From contig NC_067482.1 in the NCBI RefSeq assembly GCF_947179515.1, forward strand, positions 77,976,444-78,040,443: a stretch of DNA of 64,000 bases, given 5' to 3'. The position numbers and the translations under genes are program-made. A model generated the notes under the pieces. It did not search any database. It was not told the DNA's origin and was given only the letters and a program-made list of their open reading frames with translations. Within the stretch, counting starts at the first letter, position 1. Every line of letters begins with the position of its first letter. This DNA is from Apodemus sylvaticus. Lineage: Eukaryota > Chordata > Mammalia > Rodentia > Muridae. Shown one piece after another: positions 31,450-43,349 of this stretch.

Positions 31450-32550
31450 AATTACCCCCTTAAAGAATTCATAGGCCAGGATAATGCTGTCCTTTTAGAG
31501 ACACTAACCTAGAGTAGACTTGTAACTCAGGCTCTTTTTTTAAATCTTTGTTATTTGTGCGTGAGAGGACAGGCCACAGCATGCGTGTGGAGGTCTGAGA
31601 TTGGGGCTTGCCCTCTGCCTGGTCGAGGGAAGTCCTCTTCTGGTTTCTGCAGCACTGTGTGCTCCAGACCAAAGGCCTGCAAGCTCCAGGTGATTCCCCA
31701 GCCTCCACCTGCCACCATCTTGCTGTAGGAATGATGGGCTTCCAGACGCATGCCTCTGCAGTACAGCAAATGCAGAAGGACTAGTTTGGTTGGGAGGGGA
31801 GGAAAGGTCGATTACAATATGTTTTTGCTAATGGATCAGATGAGGGGGCCGAGGGAAAGGGAAATGTAAGATAATTCCAAGGCTTTCTGCCTGAATAACT
31901 GGGTAGCTGATGGTACAGTTACTAAATCGGGGAAGACTGTGGGAGGAGCAGGCTTTAGGGGAGCTGGGGGTGGGGCGCACAGCTAAATCAAGAGTTGGGC
32001 TATAACACACATGAGTTTGCTGTTGTTCCTCCGGGATCTCCAGTGAAGGGCCTGGGAAGCAACTGAGCCTGGGAGGTAGGTGGATGGAGGCTGGGGCCTC
32101 ACAGTGTGAGGACTGTGCAGACACACACTGAGTGCACTCACTGAGGAGGACTCTGTGAGACACACAGAGCATGGTCAGGGCATGAGAAAGCAAGAGGAAG
32201 GCGACCACAGAGACTTAGCCTGGCCAGCTCCACAGACCAACGCCGGCTCAGACAAGCTGGTTCCCCACTCAGGACCCTTGTTTTTTCCTCTATAAGCAAT
32301 GGTCAGCGAGGTCATTCTGCAGTGAGGACCCTTCTGAGGACTGGCAGCCACCCCCACAAGCCACTTGCCAGAGGAAGAGACCAAACCTCAGGGCCACCAC
32401 CAACAAGTGAAGCCCCAAATTCAACAGAACGCAGACTGAAGGTATGTCCCAGGCTGAAGGGCTGTGTGGGCAAGGGCATGGGGACCTGGACTCTAACACT
32501 TGCCAGCAAGGTGCCAACATTTCTTGGTTACTTCCCTGTAGAGGGCAGCT
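31450..32550. other. Unassigned intergenic sequence
   Basis: 31540-31770 has a SINE-like composition I could not classify (GTGCTCCAGACCAAAGGCCTG ... CATCTTGCTGTAGGAATG). The rest appears unique. Confidence 0.3.
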
Positions 32551-32555
32551 GGTAC

Positions 32556-32705
32556 TTACCCAGCATGATGTTGCACACTTGTAATCCCAGCAACAGCAGG
32601 CTGAGCCAGGAGGATTTTAAGGCTGAGGCCATTCTGAGCTAAAGAAAGAAATCTTGTCTCAAAGTATGACAAAACAAATAGTTTAACAACCAAACACCAC
32701 CATCA

Positions 32706-32749
<44 letters not shown>
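32556..32749 (+). repeat. Proto-B1-like SINE plus (CA)21
   Basis: GCATGATGTTGCACACTTGTAATCCCAGC ... AATCTTGTCTCAAAG, then (CA)n 32708-32749. Confidence 0.7.
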
Positions 32750-32750
<1 letters not shown>

Positions 32751-32754
32751 ACTT

Positions 32755-35710
32755 GAGGTAGACCTAAACAGCACAGTTTCCACCAGGAATACCTATGGTC
32801 CAGGGATGTGAGCTCTTTGCTTTATGGGGATTGCCTCCCTGAATCAGGAGAGGAAGGCCAAGGTGATTCCACACTTCCGGAGTGATGTGCTCTTACTACT
32901 AGTCAGACCTCAGGGCTCCAGTACTATGCAATCTGCACAGCATGTGGCTGTCCCTGAGTGAGGAGTCAGCACAGACAGACTAGATCATGAATTAAAGCCC
33001 GAGGAGACGGGAAAGGGGTCCGCCCATCACCTTCTAATGTGGACCCTGCCACAGTTTTAAGCCCTTTTGCAGTCTGCACTGACTTGGTGGGGCAGCAATA
33101 TGACATCAGGGAAATGCTTCAGCACACAGCAAGTTGACTGTGGTATCTAAACCCGTCGGTAGCCCTGGTCTCTGTATCTCCTAGAATCTACCTCTAGAGA
33201 AAGGCAGACGTGTTAGTGGAAGCCTCTGGAGAGGCTGCTAAACCGTCAGCTTATGACCCATGCACCGTAAACTAAAGGTCCTGCTATTTGGTGCCCTAAC
33301 CTAGGTACTTCCCCTCTCTGCTTTTACCTAACACAACTTTCCAGTAGCCCAGCAAGGAGGGAGAATATATTCCTATTGAAAAGAGGCCAGAGGAGGCTAG
33401 ACCGAGTCCTCCTGACTTCCTTCTCTTGTGAATGTACCACTGTGTGTCACTTGATGGTCCTGGGTGGTAAGGTCTCACTTCCTCCTCTGGCCCTTACTCC
33501 TTCCTCTCACTCGGAGCCCCAGGCTTTCTGCCTCAGGGTCTCAGGATCTTCACAGCCAGAACTTCTCCCTGCATAGCTGCTCTTCTCCAGCTCTGCCTGC
33601 CACCAGGTTTCCAGGAAACCGTCCAGAAGACAGACCTTAGCCCAGCACAGCGTGAGGGTCTATCCAACCTCACAGCCCCTTTGGGACACTTTCCTCAATT
33701 ATAATTCACAACTATGAAAAGAATTACTGTGTACTGTGTTGTTGTCTAATGTCCCTCTCCCCTCCTGTATCTACAAAATGCCGTGTAGATGGCTCTACGC
33801 ATGTACATTGTACACAGACATACATAGAAGTTGGTGTTCATTGTCTACCAGTCTTCCCCCTTTTGCCTTTGTCTGCCTAAGAACACCTCAAGACTGCTAA
33901 GTGCTCCTATCCATTTAGTGACCTTTCCTGTGGGAGCCACAGGCCAGTTTTGCTAACCGAGTGACCATTTCAGGCTTCAGCTGGGAACGCCTGGATCAGC
34001 ACAGAGTACCTGCCCACCTGAAGAGCCCGTTGGTGCTCTGCCTGAGCACCAGTGAACTCAGGACTCAGCAGAGTCCACTGGCCCTGAAATTCCTCTGTAC
34101 TCGCAGCCTTTACAGTACTGGGATGTTCTTCACTTCCAATCCCTTCAAGTCCTCTATAGACTGGAGATCAGACATTGCTTCCCTGAGATGTTCACAGAAA
34201 TGCATTTCTGTCTGGGGGCCACTAATGCATTCTGGTGTCTCCTGGCTGCTGCAGAGGGCAACGGGAGGCTGGGTGATATTAGGTGACAAACTCTTCCAGA
34301 GATTAGTGGTCAGTAGGGAGCCGTAGGGTCAGTCACCACTAACAGGGCTCCCAGAACTCTGCCTGTATCTGGTCTGCCAAGGTCCCAGGAGAGAAACAAC
34401 CAATAGGAGAGGCTCCTCTGGCAGTGGAAAACTTGTGCACAGTCATGGTGGGATTCCTGCAGGACAGAATACCACCCCCAGGGTTCTCAGTGGTATCAGT
34501 GGCCCATGCTGCCAGCAGAATCTTGCCCCAGGTCCTCTTCTGACTCAGTGTTTGCACACCAACTTTCCTTCTGAAAGTTAAGGGTGGGGCCACCCGGCCA
34601 CTCACTGCTTTGAAGAATTTGAGACTCCCGTTCTCTTTCATATGAAGACATCGATGACTAGACACTGTGAACGCTCCTCTGTCAGCTATGCTGGGAATTG
34701 AGAACAATGCCATATGGATTCTTCTCTGTGTGAACCACAGAAAGCTGTTAAGATGCATGTATTGATGAGAGGATGGCCAGCAAATGTGTGGATGGTGAGG
34801 GAACAATAAAGGATACATAGATTCCTCTCTGCAGAGAGAGATTGTCTTCGATTCTCCTAGGAGACAGGGGTTTGTATTGAGTTAAGTCTCTCAGAGTCTC
34901 AATCATTTAAAAAAAAACAACTGATTTAAACATATAGTTATTGGGGTATTTCAAAAGAATGAAGGCTTAAAGAGCCCCAAATATGTATGGAGGAATGCGC
35001 ATAGCCAGCCCTCAGCCACCAAGCTGGCTTCTCCTTGTCACCTCGCCAGGCTGGTGAGTAGCCGCTGCCCTCCTGGTTCCTGCAGAAGATACTGAAGGGT
35101 GAACAGGCTTGCCTCTTGTCTCCCAAGAAAGGTTCCTCTTTCACTTCTGCTTTGAGGTGACATGCATCCTGTGCGTCAAGTCATGCAGGAGCACCCAAGT
35201 CCCTTCAGCACCACACACCAGCGTCTGTGTGGTACCCAAGAATAGGAGGGACTGGCGACTTGGCCCTGACCACAGCGCTATGACCAGCCCCAGCCTTGTC
35301 TTCCCCTCCTCCCTAGGCCATGAGACCTCCTCTCCCAGGGCTTTTCCTCCTCCTTTGCCTGTCTCTCATCCTCTCTAGGGAGGAGAATCCCAGGCCAAAG
35401 GTTGCTCTTTTCCTCAGGCAATACTTTTCATTTGCAGGAGACTTCAGTTTCTCCTAGGAGAGGTAAGGGTCCTATCACCCAGCTAGCTCCCTAGTGTTGT
35501 CCTCTGGTTCTAGCAGGACTTGGGCCTGCACTTATCTGTTCAATACACAGGCAGCTCTTGCTGTTCTCTTTCTTCTGCTTTCTTTCTTTTTCTTCTATCC
35601 TTTTCCAAGCTACAGGCTGGTTGGTGGCATTTGAGGTTTTAATGCCCTTGCCAGGCACATTCAAAGTGGAACATTTGGCTTCTAAGGAAGCCATATGCAC
35701 AGCGCCCGGC
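32755..35710. other. Unique intergenic sequence, nearly 3 kb
   Basis: The longest repeat-poor stretch outside genes. Short ORFs on both strands, none recognisable. No promoter-like CpG cluster. Confidence 0.4.
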
Positions 35711-35712
35711 TT

Positions 35713-35793
35713 GGGCCGGGGGTGTAACTCAGTGGCAGGGTGCTTGCTTAACATGTGCAAGGCCCTGGGTTCAAACCTCAACACTATAAAAAA
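35713..35793 (+). repeat. ID SINE, plus strand
   Basis: GGGGGTGTAACTCAGTGGCA GGGTGCTTGC ... CAAGGCCCTGGGTTCAAACC then A-tail; carries A- and B-box-like pol III motifs of its tRNA-Ala ancestor. Confidence 0.85.
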
Positions 35794-35982
35794 CTTTGCA
35801 AGCACTCTGCGGCACCCAGACAGCTAGACAAAGCTAACTTGCAAGGGTCCTCACTATGACCCCTTTAAGGACACCACAGAGACGTCATCCCAGCCCCAGA
35901 TTTAACACCTCACATGGTGAACAGACTGCTCAGGATTGCACAGGTAGCTGGCAGGAACATTAGGGAGAACAGTAGTGACTTG

Positions 35983-36104
35983 AGCAGAGTGTAGTGCCAC
36001 ATGCCTGGAATTTCAGCACTCTGGAGGCAGAGCAAGACGATTGTGGTTTGAAGCTATCCTGGGCCTGAAAGACCCTAATTCAGTACAAAATAAAATAACA
36101 GCCT
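35983..36104 (+). repeat. Proto-B1/PB1-like SINE
   Basis: GCAGAGTGTAGTGCCACATG CCTGGAATTTCAGCACTC; diverged. Confidence 0.6.
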
Positions 36105-36180
36105 GTGTAAAGGCTCAATTCTCAGAGCCCTTGTCTCCTAGGTCCTCAAACCAATTCTCTTTGAGTGATATAGTGAATAT

Positions 36181-36312
36181 TTGATTATTCCCATTTTGTT
36201 ACCATGGAAACGGGTGCAGATCAGATGGATGGGGTGAGCAGAGGGAGGGCTGGCACAGGATCACACCATGAGGAAACAAAACACAGAACCTGGGAGCAGG
36301 GCTTCTGGCCTA
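36181..36312 (-). repeat. MIR SINE, minus strand
   Basis: TTCCCATTTTGTTACCATGG AAAC ... GGCTGGCACAGGATCACACC ... AACACAGAACCTGGGAGC. Confidence 0.6.
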
Positions 36313-36314
36313 AA

Positions 36315-37240
36315 GAGAAAGGGGAGGGTCAGGAAGGAAGATGATTCCCTGCCTGTCCTGGTTCCTGGCCCAGAGTGTGGCTGAGATTGTTCAATCACAC
36401 TCTGGGCCAATCAGGATCAAATCTGAGGCTAGAAACAGCAAAACCTGAGAGATGAGTGAAGCCATACCTAGTGTAATGTAACCTCAGAGACAGGTTGGTC
36501 CAGGGCTCTAAGACAATGGCCCACTTGGCATTCCAGGTGGTACCCTGGAACTTGAAAACACTAACCTCTCTTCTGGAAATCAGTCATTGAAAGTACAGGC
36601 TAGAACACCACCACCACCACCCTCTAACCCCCTCCCCCCACAGCTTTTCTGATTTCAGTCTTTAGCAATCTAGCTTTCCCCTTTCCTACTAGGAGAGCTT
36701 CTATTCGAGAACTCTTACATTGCCCAAATGCCCAAGCCTCATTTCCCCCACGCACAATCAGGCCCCCTGCTGATTCTGTGGCACTTTACCCAGTGTAGAC
36801 AGGCCTCTTCCACAGTGCCACAGCTTCCCAGTGTTGGCTGAATGAATGAGTCCAGCCAAAGGTAAAAGAGCTCTAAATTTGAGGTGAACTTCCAGCGGAG
36901 GATATGTGGATGAACAAGGTGTGTTCTTTGCCCTCCACCAGCTCTGAAGGGATAAGCTTCAAGAACAAGGAATGTGTGAGAAAACACAAGAGCCAGGTCT
37001 TGGTGTGCAAGCAATAAACACCACCAGGAGCTTACACTGGCTCTGCCTGAAACTTGCTGTGTAGCTGCAATGGTCTCAGTTACTCTGGCCTAGCAACCTA
37101 GCAAGAGTGATCACTATGGGGGTTGGGTTAGGGCTGCCATTAAGGAAGAACTCAGCTCTTCTCGTCTAGGAGGAAATAGCAGGTTTCTCTTCTACTGGGA
37201 GAGGCCCATCTAAGTGGACCATTTTGTTTCTTAAAGCGGA
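36315..37240. other. Unique intergenic sequence
   Basis: GAGTGTGGCTGAGATTGTTC AATCACACTCTGGGCC at 36373-36408 forms an imperfect inverted repeat (CCAGAGTGTG / CACACTCTGG). No gene recognised. Confidence 0.4.
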
Positions 37241-37244
37241 TCAG

Positions 37245-37425
37245 GGGGCTGGAGAGATGGCTCAGTGGGTAAGAGTGCTGACTGCTCTTCCAGAGGTCCT
37301 GAGTTCAAATCCCAGCAATCACATGGTGGCTCACAACCATCCGTAATGAGATCTGATGCCCTCTTCTGGTGTGTCTGAAGACAGCTACAGTATACTTACA
37401 TATAATAAATAAACCTTTAAAAATA
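37245..37425 (+). repeat. B2 SINE, plus strand
   Basis: GGGGGCTGGAGAGATGGCTC ... GTGTCTGAAGACAGCTACAG ... ATAATAAATAAACC; full length, low divergence. Confidence 0.92.
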
Positions 37426-37609
37426 AGCCAATCAGATCAAAATACTTGGTTCTTTCTCCTCCTCCTTCTCCCCTACTCCTTTTCTGATAAGGTCCCAGAT
37501 ATGTAGCCCATGCTGGCCTTGAATTCTTGGGCTCAAAGTCATTCTTCTGCCTCATCCTCTGAATAGCAGGGACTATAGCTTCACTTCCCTGTGCCTAGTT
37601 CACTTCATC

Positions 37610-38810
37610 TTTTGGTTTGCCTGTAGCAGGACTTCTGCTACTTCGTTTCTCTTGTCTGTACTTGGGGACCAAGCAAACAGAGTTTGGAAAGGGACAGGAC
37701 ATTTTGCCTTGAAAAGAGACTGCCTTTTGAAGACAGTACCTCATACACTTCTAGACTGCAGGGAGGGGTAAGGCATAGAACAGGAACCAATAGGGTTGGA
37801 TGAACATCAAAAGGTGTCAGGAAATCTTTCTCTTGAGATGCCATGGGTTTAAAAATAATTATTTCATCTCTTTGGAGACATTTGAGGAATGTTGGATGGG
37901 AGAAAATGAACTTGGATGGGCGATGTGTTATACTTCAAAAGCACTAAGTGCTAAGAATCCTGGTTCTAGTGGCAACTGTCACAGGCTCCTGGGAGCTAAA
38001 GGTTGAGGGTTAACCCTACAGACAGCATAGTTACAGAAGGGAGAGGTCTGTAGTCTCCGTCTTCATGGTTTCTGGCAGCCAAGTGAGCTCACAGGAGAAT
38101 CCCAGGGCTCAGAGGAAAAAGGGGTGGCAAGGAATCTGAGACCCTCTCCACATTCTGATCTCAGCTCTCAGGATCCTCTTCTTGTAAGAAATATGAGCCA
38201 GTGCACCAGAAACAGATGATTCTGCTGCCACCAGATGGAGGTCATGCCTGGATGCTGTAAGACCTGCTCTTGGCACATGCTCTTTGACAAGCAAAAGCTA
38301 GACCTTCCACAGCACTCTTGGCTGTGTTTAGGGCAAGCATGTGGCTATAGTTTTAAGGCCAGGAGCTGCCTGAAGCTCCTGCAGGCTGAATCCAGCAGCT
38401 GCAGGCCCAGGAGGAAAAATAGGCAGGATCCTGGGGGCTAGGCAAAGTCACTGCCTACGCCATCAGGGATTCTGTGTGGGAAGCTATGGCCCTGTTATAG
38501 GATGCCTGTGTCTGCATACATGAAATCTGCAGTTCAAGGTGAAAAGAGTTGGCACAGCACACGATCAGGTCATGCTATCCCACAGAACAGCCCAGCCTGG
38601 ACTCCTCTCAGCTGAATAGTCGAGCCTCCACCTGCACAAGCCTTTCTTTCACCTCTTCTCAGGCATGTGTCAAATATGATGAGCCTGGCACACTCAGGAA
38701 GTAGGTGACTGCAGAGAACTATATATTGGCTTGTATTCTATTTCTCTCCCGCTATTTTCTATCCACTTTAAAAAACTTTCACAGATCTCAATATATTCTA
38801 AAACTTTCAA
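37610..38810. other. Unique intergenic sequence
   Basis: Preceded by an old B1-like piece at 37480-37600. Nothing else recognised. Confidence 0.35.
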
Positions 38811-38811
38811 T

Positions 38812-39165
38812 TAAATTTATGCATGTATGTATATATGTGGATACATGAGTACCACAACATGTGTGTGGATGTCAGAGAACTTTCCACCATATGGGTTTGG
38901 AGAACTGAACTTAAATCATCCATGGAAAACACCTTTATTTATTGAGCTGTCCTGCTGGCCCCTCATTCCTTTTAATGATGTTTGTTTTTAAATATATATG
39001 TCAGAACTGGGGATGGAACCCAGGGACTTACACAGTTGGTGTGCTCTTCTGTCCTGGAACTCAGTTTGTTGATCAGGCTGACCTCAAACTCACAGAGGAT
39101 CTTAGTCATTAGTTTCTGCCTTGTTAGTACTGGGATTAGAGTCCTGTGTCACCATACCAGGCTTG
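38812..39165 (-). repeat. Two tRNA-derived SINEs in reverse (B4/RSINE-type, then ID+B1)
   Basis: 38815-38962 ends GAGCTGTCCTGCTGGCCCC (B4/RSINE). 39000-39165 has ID (CTGGGGATGGAACCCAGGG) then B1 (CTGTCCTGGAACTCAGTTTG ... ACCATACCAGGCT). Confidence 0.65.
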
Positions 39166-39684
39166 GGGTTAAGCATCTAATACATGAGATCTTAGTGGGG
39201 ACACATTTCAGACTGTAACTCCCCTGAGGCAAGGCTCTGCCATTGGGCACCAGGGATGGAGCGAGGTAGCCAAGTCACAGGGACAGGCTGTCTGTCTGGC
39301 TAACTAGGTGCTGATGGAGGAGGGCACTGTACTGGAATCTGGAATGCTAGAGACTGCAGAAACTGGAGCTCAAGGTCACAAGCACCTCAGGACCAGCTGA
39401 CAGTGACCTGGTATCCAATTCGTCAGTTGGTATTCTGCCAGATCATTTTCTATGTCTTCCAAGTTACCTCTGGAAAATGATGAAAACTGTATGTGAAGTG
39501 GCAATTGGTGGTTTTGCAGGATGCATAACAAGACCACACAAAATCACAGGGTCTGGCTTGGCCAACAGCTGCTGTGACCAGCACTATCAGGTTGGCATGG
39601 AGCCCTGAACATACCCATCTGAGAAAATGAGACCCTGAGATATTTTCTGTCTTCTCAGTAGTTAAGTTCTTTCAAATGAGACCG

Positions 39685-39830
39685 TCCTTTTGTGTGTATG
39701 TTTATTTGTTTGGGACAGTGTTTTACTATTTGTATCCTGGAATGGCCTCTAATTCACAGCAACCTTCGTCCCTCTCCTTCAGTCTCTCAAGTGCTGTGGT
39801 TATATGTATACTCCACAAAGTCCAGATGTA
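39685..39830 (-). repeat. Old B1, minus strand
   Basis: TTTGTTTGGGACAGTGTTTTAC ... CTCAAGTGCTGTGGTTATATG. Confidence 0.55.
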
Positions 39831-40007
39831 CCTGCCTCAGAGCCCCAGCTGTTCTGGGCAGCTCCCACCTACAAGAAAACTGACAGTGAGGAGGAGCGAG
39901 ATTCGTGGGACGAGAAAGTGGGGGGGAAAGCTAAGGTTTTTAGCTTGCTTCCCATGGATCACACGTTCACAGTAACAGCTTCCTCTCTCAAAAGCTTCAC
40001 ACAAAGG

Positions 40008-40186
40008 AACTGGGGGTGTGGCTGAGCCAGTAAGAGCACTTGTAGCTCTTAGGGGACCCAGGTTCATGACCCAGGCTAACTTCCCAGCACCCACATGGTG
40101 GCTCACAACCATCTAGACTCTAGTTCCAGGGGATCTGATGCTCTTTTGACCTCATGATGCACGTGTGCATGCATGTGCGCATGCAC

Positions 40187-40232
<46 letters not shown>

Positions 40233-40262
40233 ATACACACAAAAAATAAACCTTAAAAAAAA
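40008..40262 (+). repeat. B3 SINE ending in (CA)n
   Basis: GGGGTGTGGCTGAGCCAGTA AGAGCAC ... GTTCCAGGGGATCTGATGC ... (CA)n 40199-40230 ... AATAAACC and A-tail. Confidence 0.8.
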
Positions 40263-40596
40263 AAAACTTTACATCTAAGACTTAACAGCTGTGATCAGAA
40301 GTTCCAGACAAGTGCAGCTTGGAACGGTATATGCAGACAATCCGAGCTAGTGAAGAGTCTGGTTCAAGGGAATGCACAGCTCCCAAGGCAGCTGTGGAAA
40401 GAGCCCACCAGACAGGGTGATGCTGTTTGTAAAAATCATTTTACGTTTGTAATGCTGTGACTTGAGTCCAGAGCCTGGTGCCTATCATGCTGGCTCTGAA
40501 ATGCATCTCCAGCACCATACCTAAGGTTTTTGGAGTCCAGGGAGTCATGAGAGTTCTAAGTGGCAAGTCTACAAGGAGTGGAGCTGCCTGTTCGGC

Positions 40597-40960
40597 TTTA
40601 AGATTTCGTTTTATGTGTGAGTGCTTTGCTTGCATGTATGTGTTTGACATGTGTGCCTGATGCCAAAGGAGGTAAGAAGAGGGTGTGGCCCCTGGAACCC
40701 CAGGTATGGATGGCTGTGAGTGATCTCATGGGTACTGGCACTGAACTCAGGTCATCTCTGTAAGATCAGTCAAGTGCTCTTAACTGAGTCATTTCCAGCC
40801 CCAAAGTGAGACTTTCTGAGACAGTCTCACTGTAAAGTTCAGCTTTGTTAAGAACACGCTGTGGAGGCCAGCCTGGTCTGGAACTCCATATTCCTCCTGC
40901 CTCAGTCTCTGAAACACTGGTATTACAGGTGTAAGCTGCTGTACCCTGCTTGGAGTAGTC
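40597..40960 (-). repeat. B3 then B1 SINE, both minus strand
   Basis: 40597-40802 reverse B3 (TTTATGTGTGAGTGCTTTGC ... CATTTCCAGCCCC). 40805-40955 reverse B1 (GAGACAGTCTCACTGTAAAG ... GTGTAAGCTGCTGTACCCTG). Confidence 0.75.
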
Positions 40961-40964
40961 TTAA

Positions 40965-41539
40965 AAAAAAACAAGTAAACAACAATAACAACAAAACCCC
41001 AGTCCCAGGAGAGCACAGTAGGATGAACCAGAGACAAGTTAGGTTTCTTAGAGATAAGAGAAAGACAAGCAGGGCTGGCCCTGGAGTTGTGCACAGGGCC
41101 CAGGAGAGGTGAAGGACTCGAACTCTGGAAAGAAGGTACACCGGTGGGGGTGTGATTAGCTCTAGTGGATGAGGAAGCAGCAGCTGCGACTACTACCAGG
41201 GCCTCCTGTTGGTCTTCGTCTTTGTTTCCCTGAGCAATGAGTCAAAAGCTCTCGTTAGACATGTGGGAAATGCCATGATGGCTGCTCTCCTGAGCAGACA
41301 GCCACTTGACGAGGCATATATCTGATAACACAAGCCAAGAGCTTCCCACTGCATTGCACTGTCTGCTCAGTAGTCCTGTCCAGAAGGATCCTTGTTTCTG
41401 CCCAAGGACTTAAAAAGAAACCTATCAAGCCAACTCATAGCCAGACTCAAGACCAGTGTGTCTTCTGGCCACCTGAGGTGACGTGACTGGCCTGGCTTTC
41501 AGCCATGGCGGGACTGCAGCTATGAACAAGGCTGGGAAC
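40965..41539. other. Unique sequence downstream of Depdc5
   Basis: Between the SINE pair and the Depdc5 poly(A) region; no element recognised. Confidence 0.35.
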
Positions 41540-41978
41540 AGACACTGTGTGGGGGGCTTTATTCGCTTCTGCTATGTACACATATGTACAGCTGGTGTGA
41601 GCCAATGGTACACTATGTCACAGAATTATCTTATACACACATATTCTTGGCCAGAAAGCAGGAGGTTCTGTTCCGAATATCCCACTACTGGTGAAGGAAA
41701 AGGACCCTAATAGAAGCTGCCTACCCCATTCCCAGACACTGACTCCCTCCCACAGACAATCTGTGCCTCCCCCTGCCGCGGGCACATGATGGCGAGATCT
41801 GGGTGGTGGTGGCGGCGGCGGCGGCAGCTGCTTCCAGTCTTTCTCCTCACTCATACTTGTGCAGAGGCCAAATATCAGCAGTGGCCCACTCACTGACAGG
41901 AGCAGCCTGACACACGGCCAGAGCCTACCTGCGAGGCCAGCTCAGCACACCCACAGCTCTCCTGAGAGCAGCCTCGCC
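41540..41978 (-). other. Depdc5: Depdc5 3' untranslated region
   Basis: About 440 bases from the stop to the poly(A) signal. Contains a run of four to five GCC triplets next to CCACCACC on the minus strand (around 41803-41826) and no SINE. An open frame here (41618-41893) has a poly-Pro run from this triplet repeat and is not considered coding. Confidence 0.8.
41558..41563 (-). terminator. Depdc5 poly(A) signal
   Basis: AATAAA on the minus strand (TTTATT at 41558-41563), followed by GCCCCCCACACAGTGTC with TG-containing sequence downstream. Cleavage is expected near 41540. It is the first canonical signal after the stop. Confidence 0.75.
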
Positions 41979-42271
41979 TCAGGGAGCACTGGCATGCATC
42001 TTCTCCAGGCAGTTTGTCCAGAATGTGACCAGTCGGTTGTCACGGTTGATGCAGAAATCTGTGAAGTCCTTCAGCAGCCGATCAGCAAACTTCTCATCCC
42101 CTGTGGCACTAGAGCGCCATGTCTTGGTCAGCATGGTGTTGTAGGCCCAGTTGTAGCCAACCCGCTCCTCACAGAACATGTTTTGGTTAGTGGAACTGGT
42201 AGAGTTCCGTCGCCGCCGCTGTTGCCCAGAAAACTTGCGTTTGGAATATGGCAGCTGCAGAAACACCGTCC
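41979..42271 (-). CDS. Depdc5: Depdc5 last coding exon (C-terminus)
   Basis: 293 coding nt, acceptor CTCCTCAG, stop TGA at 41981-41979. Encodes (G)TVFLQLPYSKRKFSGQQRRR, the basic-Ser stretch RRRRNSTSS, then CEERVGYNWAYNTMLTKTW and ends EKMHASAP. The Ser of RRRRNS is the 23rd residue of the exon, human position 1530 if the protein is 1603 long. I recall Pim/AKT-type phosphorylation reported there. WTNCLEK has Asn where I recall Ser in human. The long frame extending upstream through the small intron is not a separate gene. Confidence 0.96.
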
Positions 42272-42364
42272 CTGAGGAGAGACCACGCCTGAGCTGTTGG
42301 TAAACAGCCCCCTGCTGGCTCGGGCAGGGACCCGTGCACCCCACCCACAACCACCATTCCTCAC

Positions 42365-42447
42365 CTGTGACATGGATATACTGTGGCTTATTCTCAGCAG
42401 GGAAGTTAAAAGCAGAGGCAGAATATTTATCTTGTACAAATCCAAAC
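42365..42447 (-). CDS. Depdc5: Depdc5 penultimate exon
   Basis: 83 nt, acceptor ACCATAG, donor CACAG|GTGAGG. Encodes (R)FGFVQDKYSASAFNFPAEN followed by KPQYIHVT(G). Phase 2 in, phase 1 out. Only 93 bp of intron (42272-42364) separate it from the last exon, an unusually short mammalian intron. Confidence 0.95.
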
Positions 42448-43340
42448 CTATGGTAAGGACAGACACACAGACACATTAGCTAGAGAAGCAGGGAGCAGTG
42501 TGCAGCTAACCTCCGACAGGCCAGGACGCTGGCATGTAGAAAGGCTTCCGGTGAGGAACATGCAGGCTGCGGATTGTTATTCTGAACATCTGCCTTTCCA
42601 CTCGGAGGCTGCGGGCTCTCCGCTCCCACTCAGCACCTTCCCTTTCCCAGTCCTCCCCTCTGCGGTCCCCACTTGGCCTTCACTCGGCCTCTTGTGGAGT
42701 CGGCCCGGGCAAGTTGCTCACCAGCCCCCATCCTGTCTTAGGTTTTCTTGCCACACCTGACTGTTGTCATGCTGACAAAGAGAAGGGTCTCAATAAAGGC
42801 CCCCATTGAAATGGAATGAAGCGTCTTAATCAAAACTCTCCCTTAAAGGTGAGGAGCACTCCAAGGCCCTCTGCCGTGCTTTGCTCTAGAAATGGGAAAT
42901 GAACAGAAACCATTTCTCATCTGTGACTTGTCCTGTTCCACTTCTTATCTATAGCTTGTTCTATTCCTGGTTTTTCTATTTCCATAAAGCACATTTATTC
43001 TAGCCCCACCTGCTAAGAGCTGTAAAGGACGCGCTAACAGATGTGCCCAGATTCTGCCCTCTGTGTCTGAGGGTTTACGTAATGAAGGCAACGATGTAGG
43101 AGGTAAAATGTGTCTTCTTTTCTGGACTGAGCTCACTGGAGAAGTGCTGTGCTGTATTCTCCAAGCTGCCAGCTCTAGGCTGGTATTCCCTACGTGCACA
43201 TCAAGTGTGCAAACTCAATGGATTGCATCTACAGGACACTTCTGGATTTCTTTCGTACTCTCTGACCAAGCCAACTGATTTACTTAACATGATCAGCTGG
43301 ACCGGAGGCTCTTGTCTCATTTCTCCCTTAGGTCACCGGG
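42448..43340. other. Unique part of a Depdc5 intron
   Basis: No exon, RNA or repeat recognised. Confidence 0.35.
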
Positions 43341-43349
43341 AGACCTTTT

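Noticed and set aside
35713..35793. tRNA-like element
   Set aside because: Carries A- and B-box-like motifs, but it is an ID SINE with an A-tail and not a functional tRNA cloverleaf. The same applies to B2/B3 copies.
41618..41893. Pro-rich 91-codon ORF in the Depdc5 3'UTR
   Set aside because: Poly-Pro comes from a GCC/CCA triplet run after the Depdc5 stop; no initiation context or family match.
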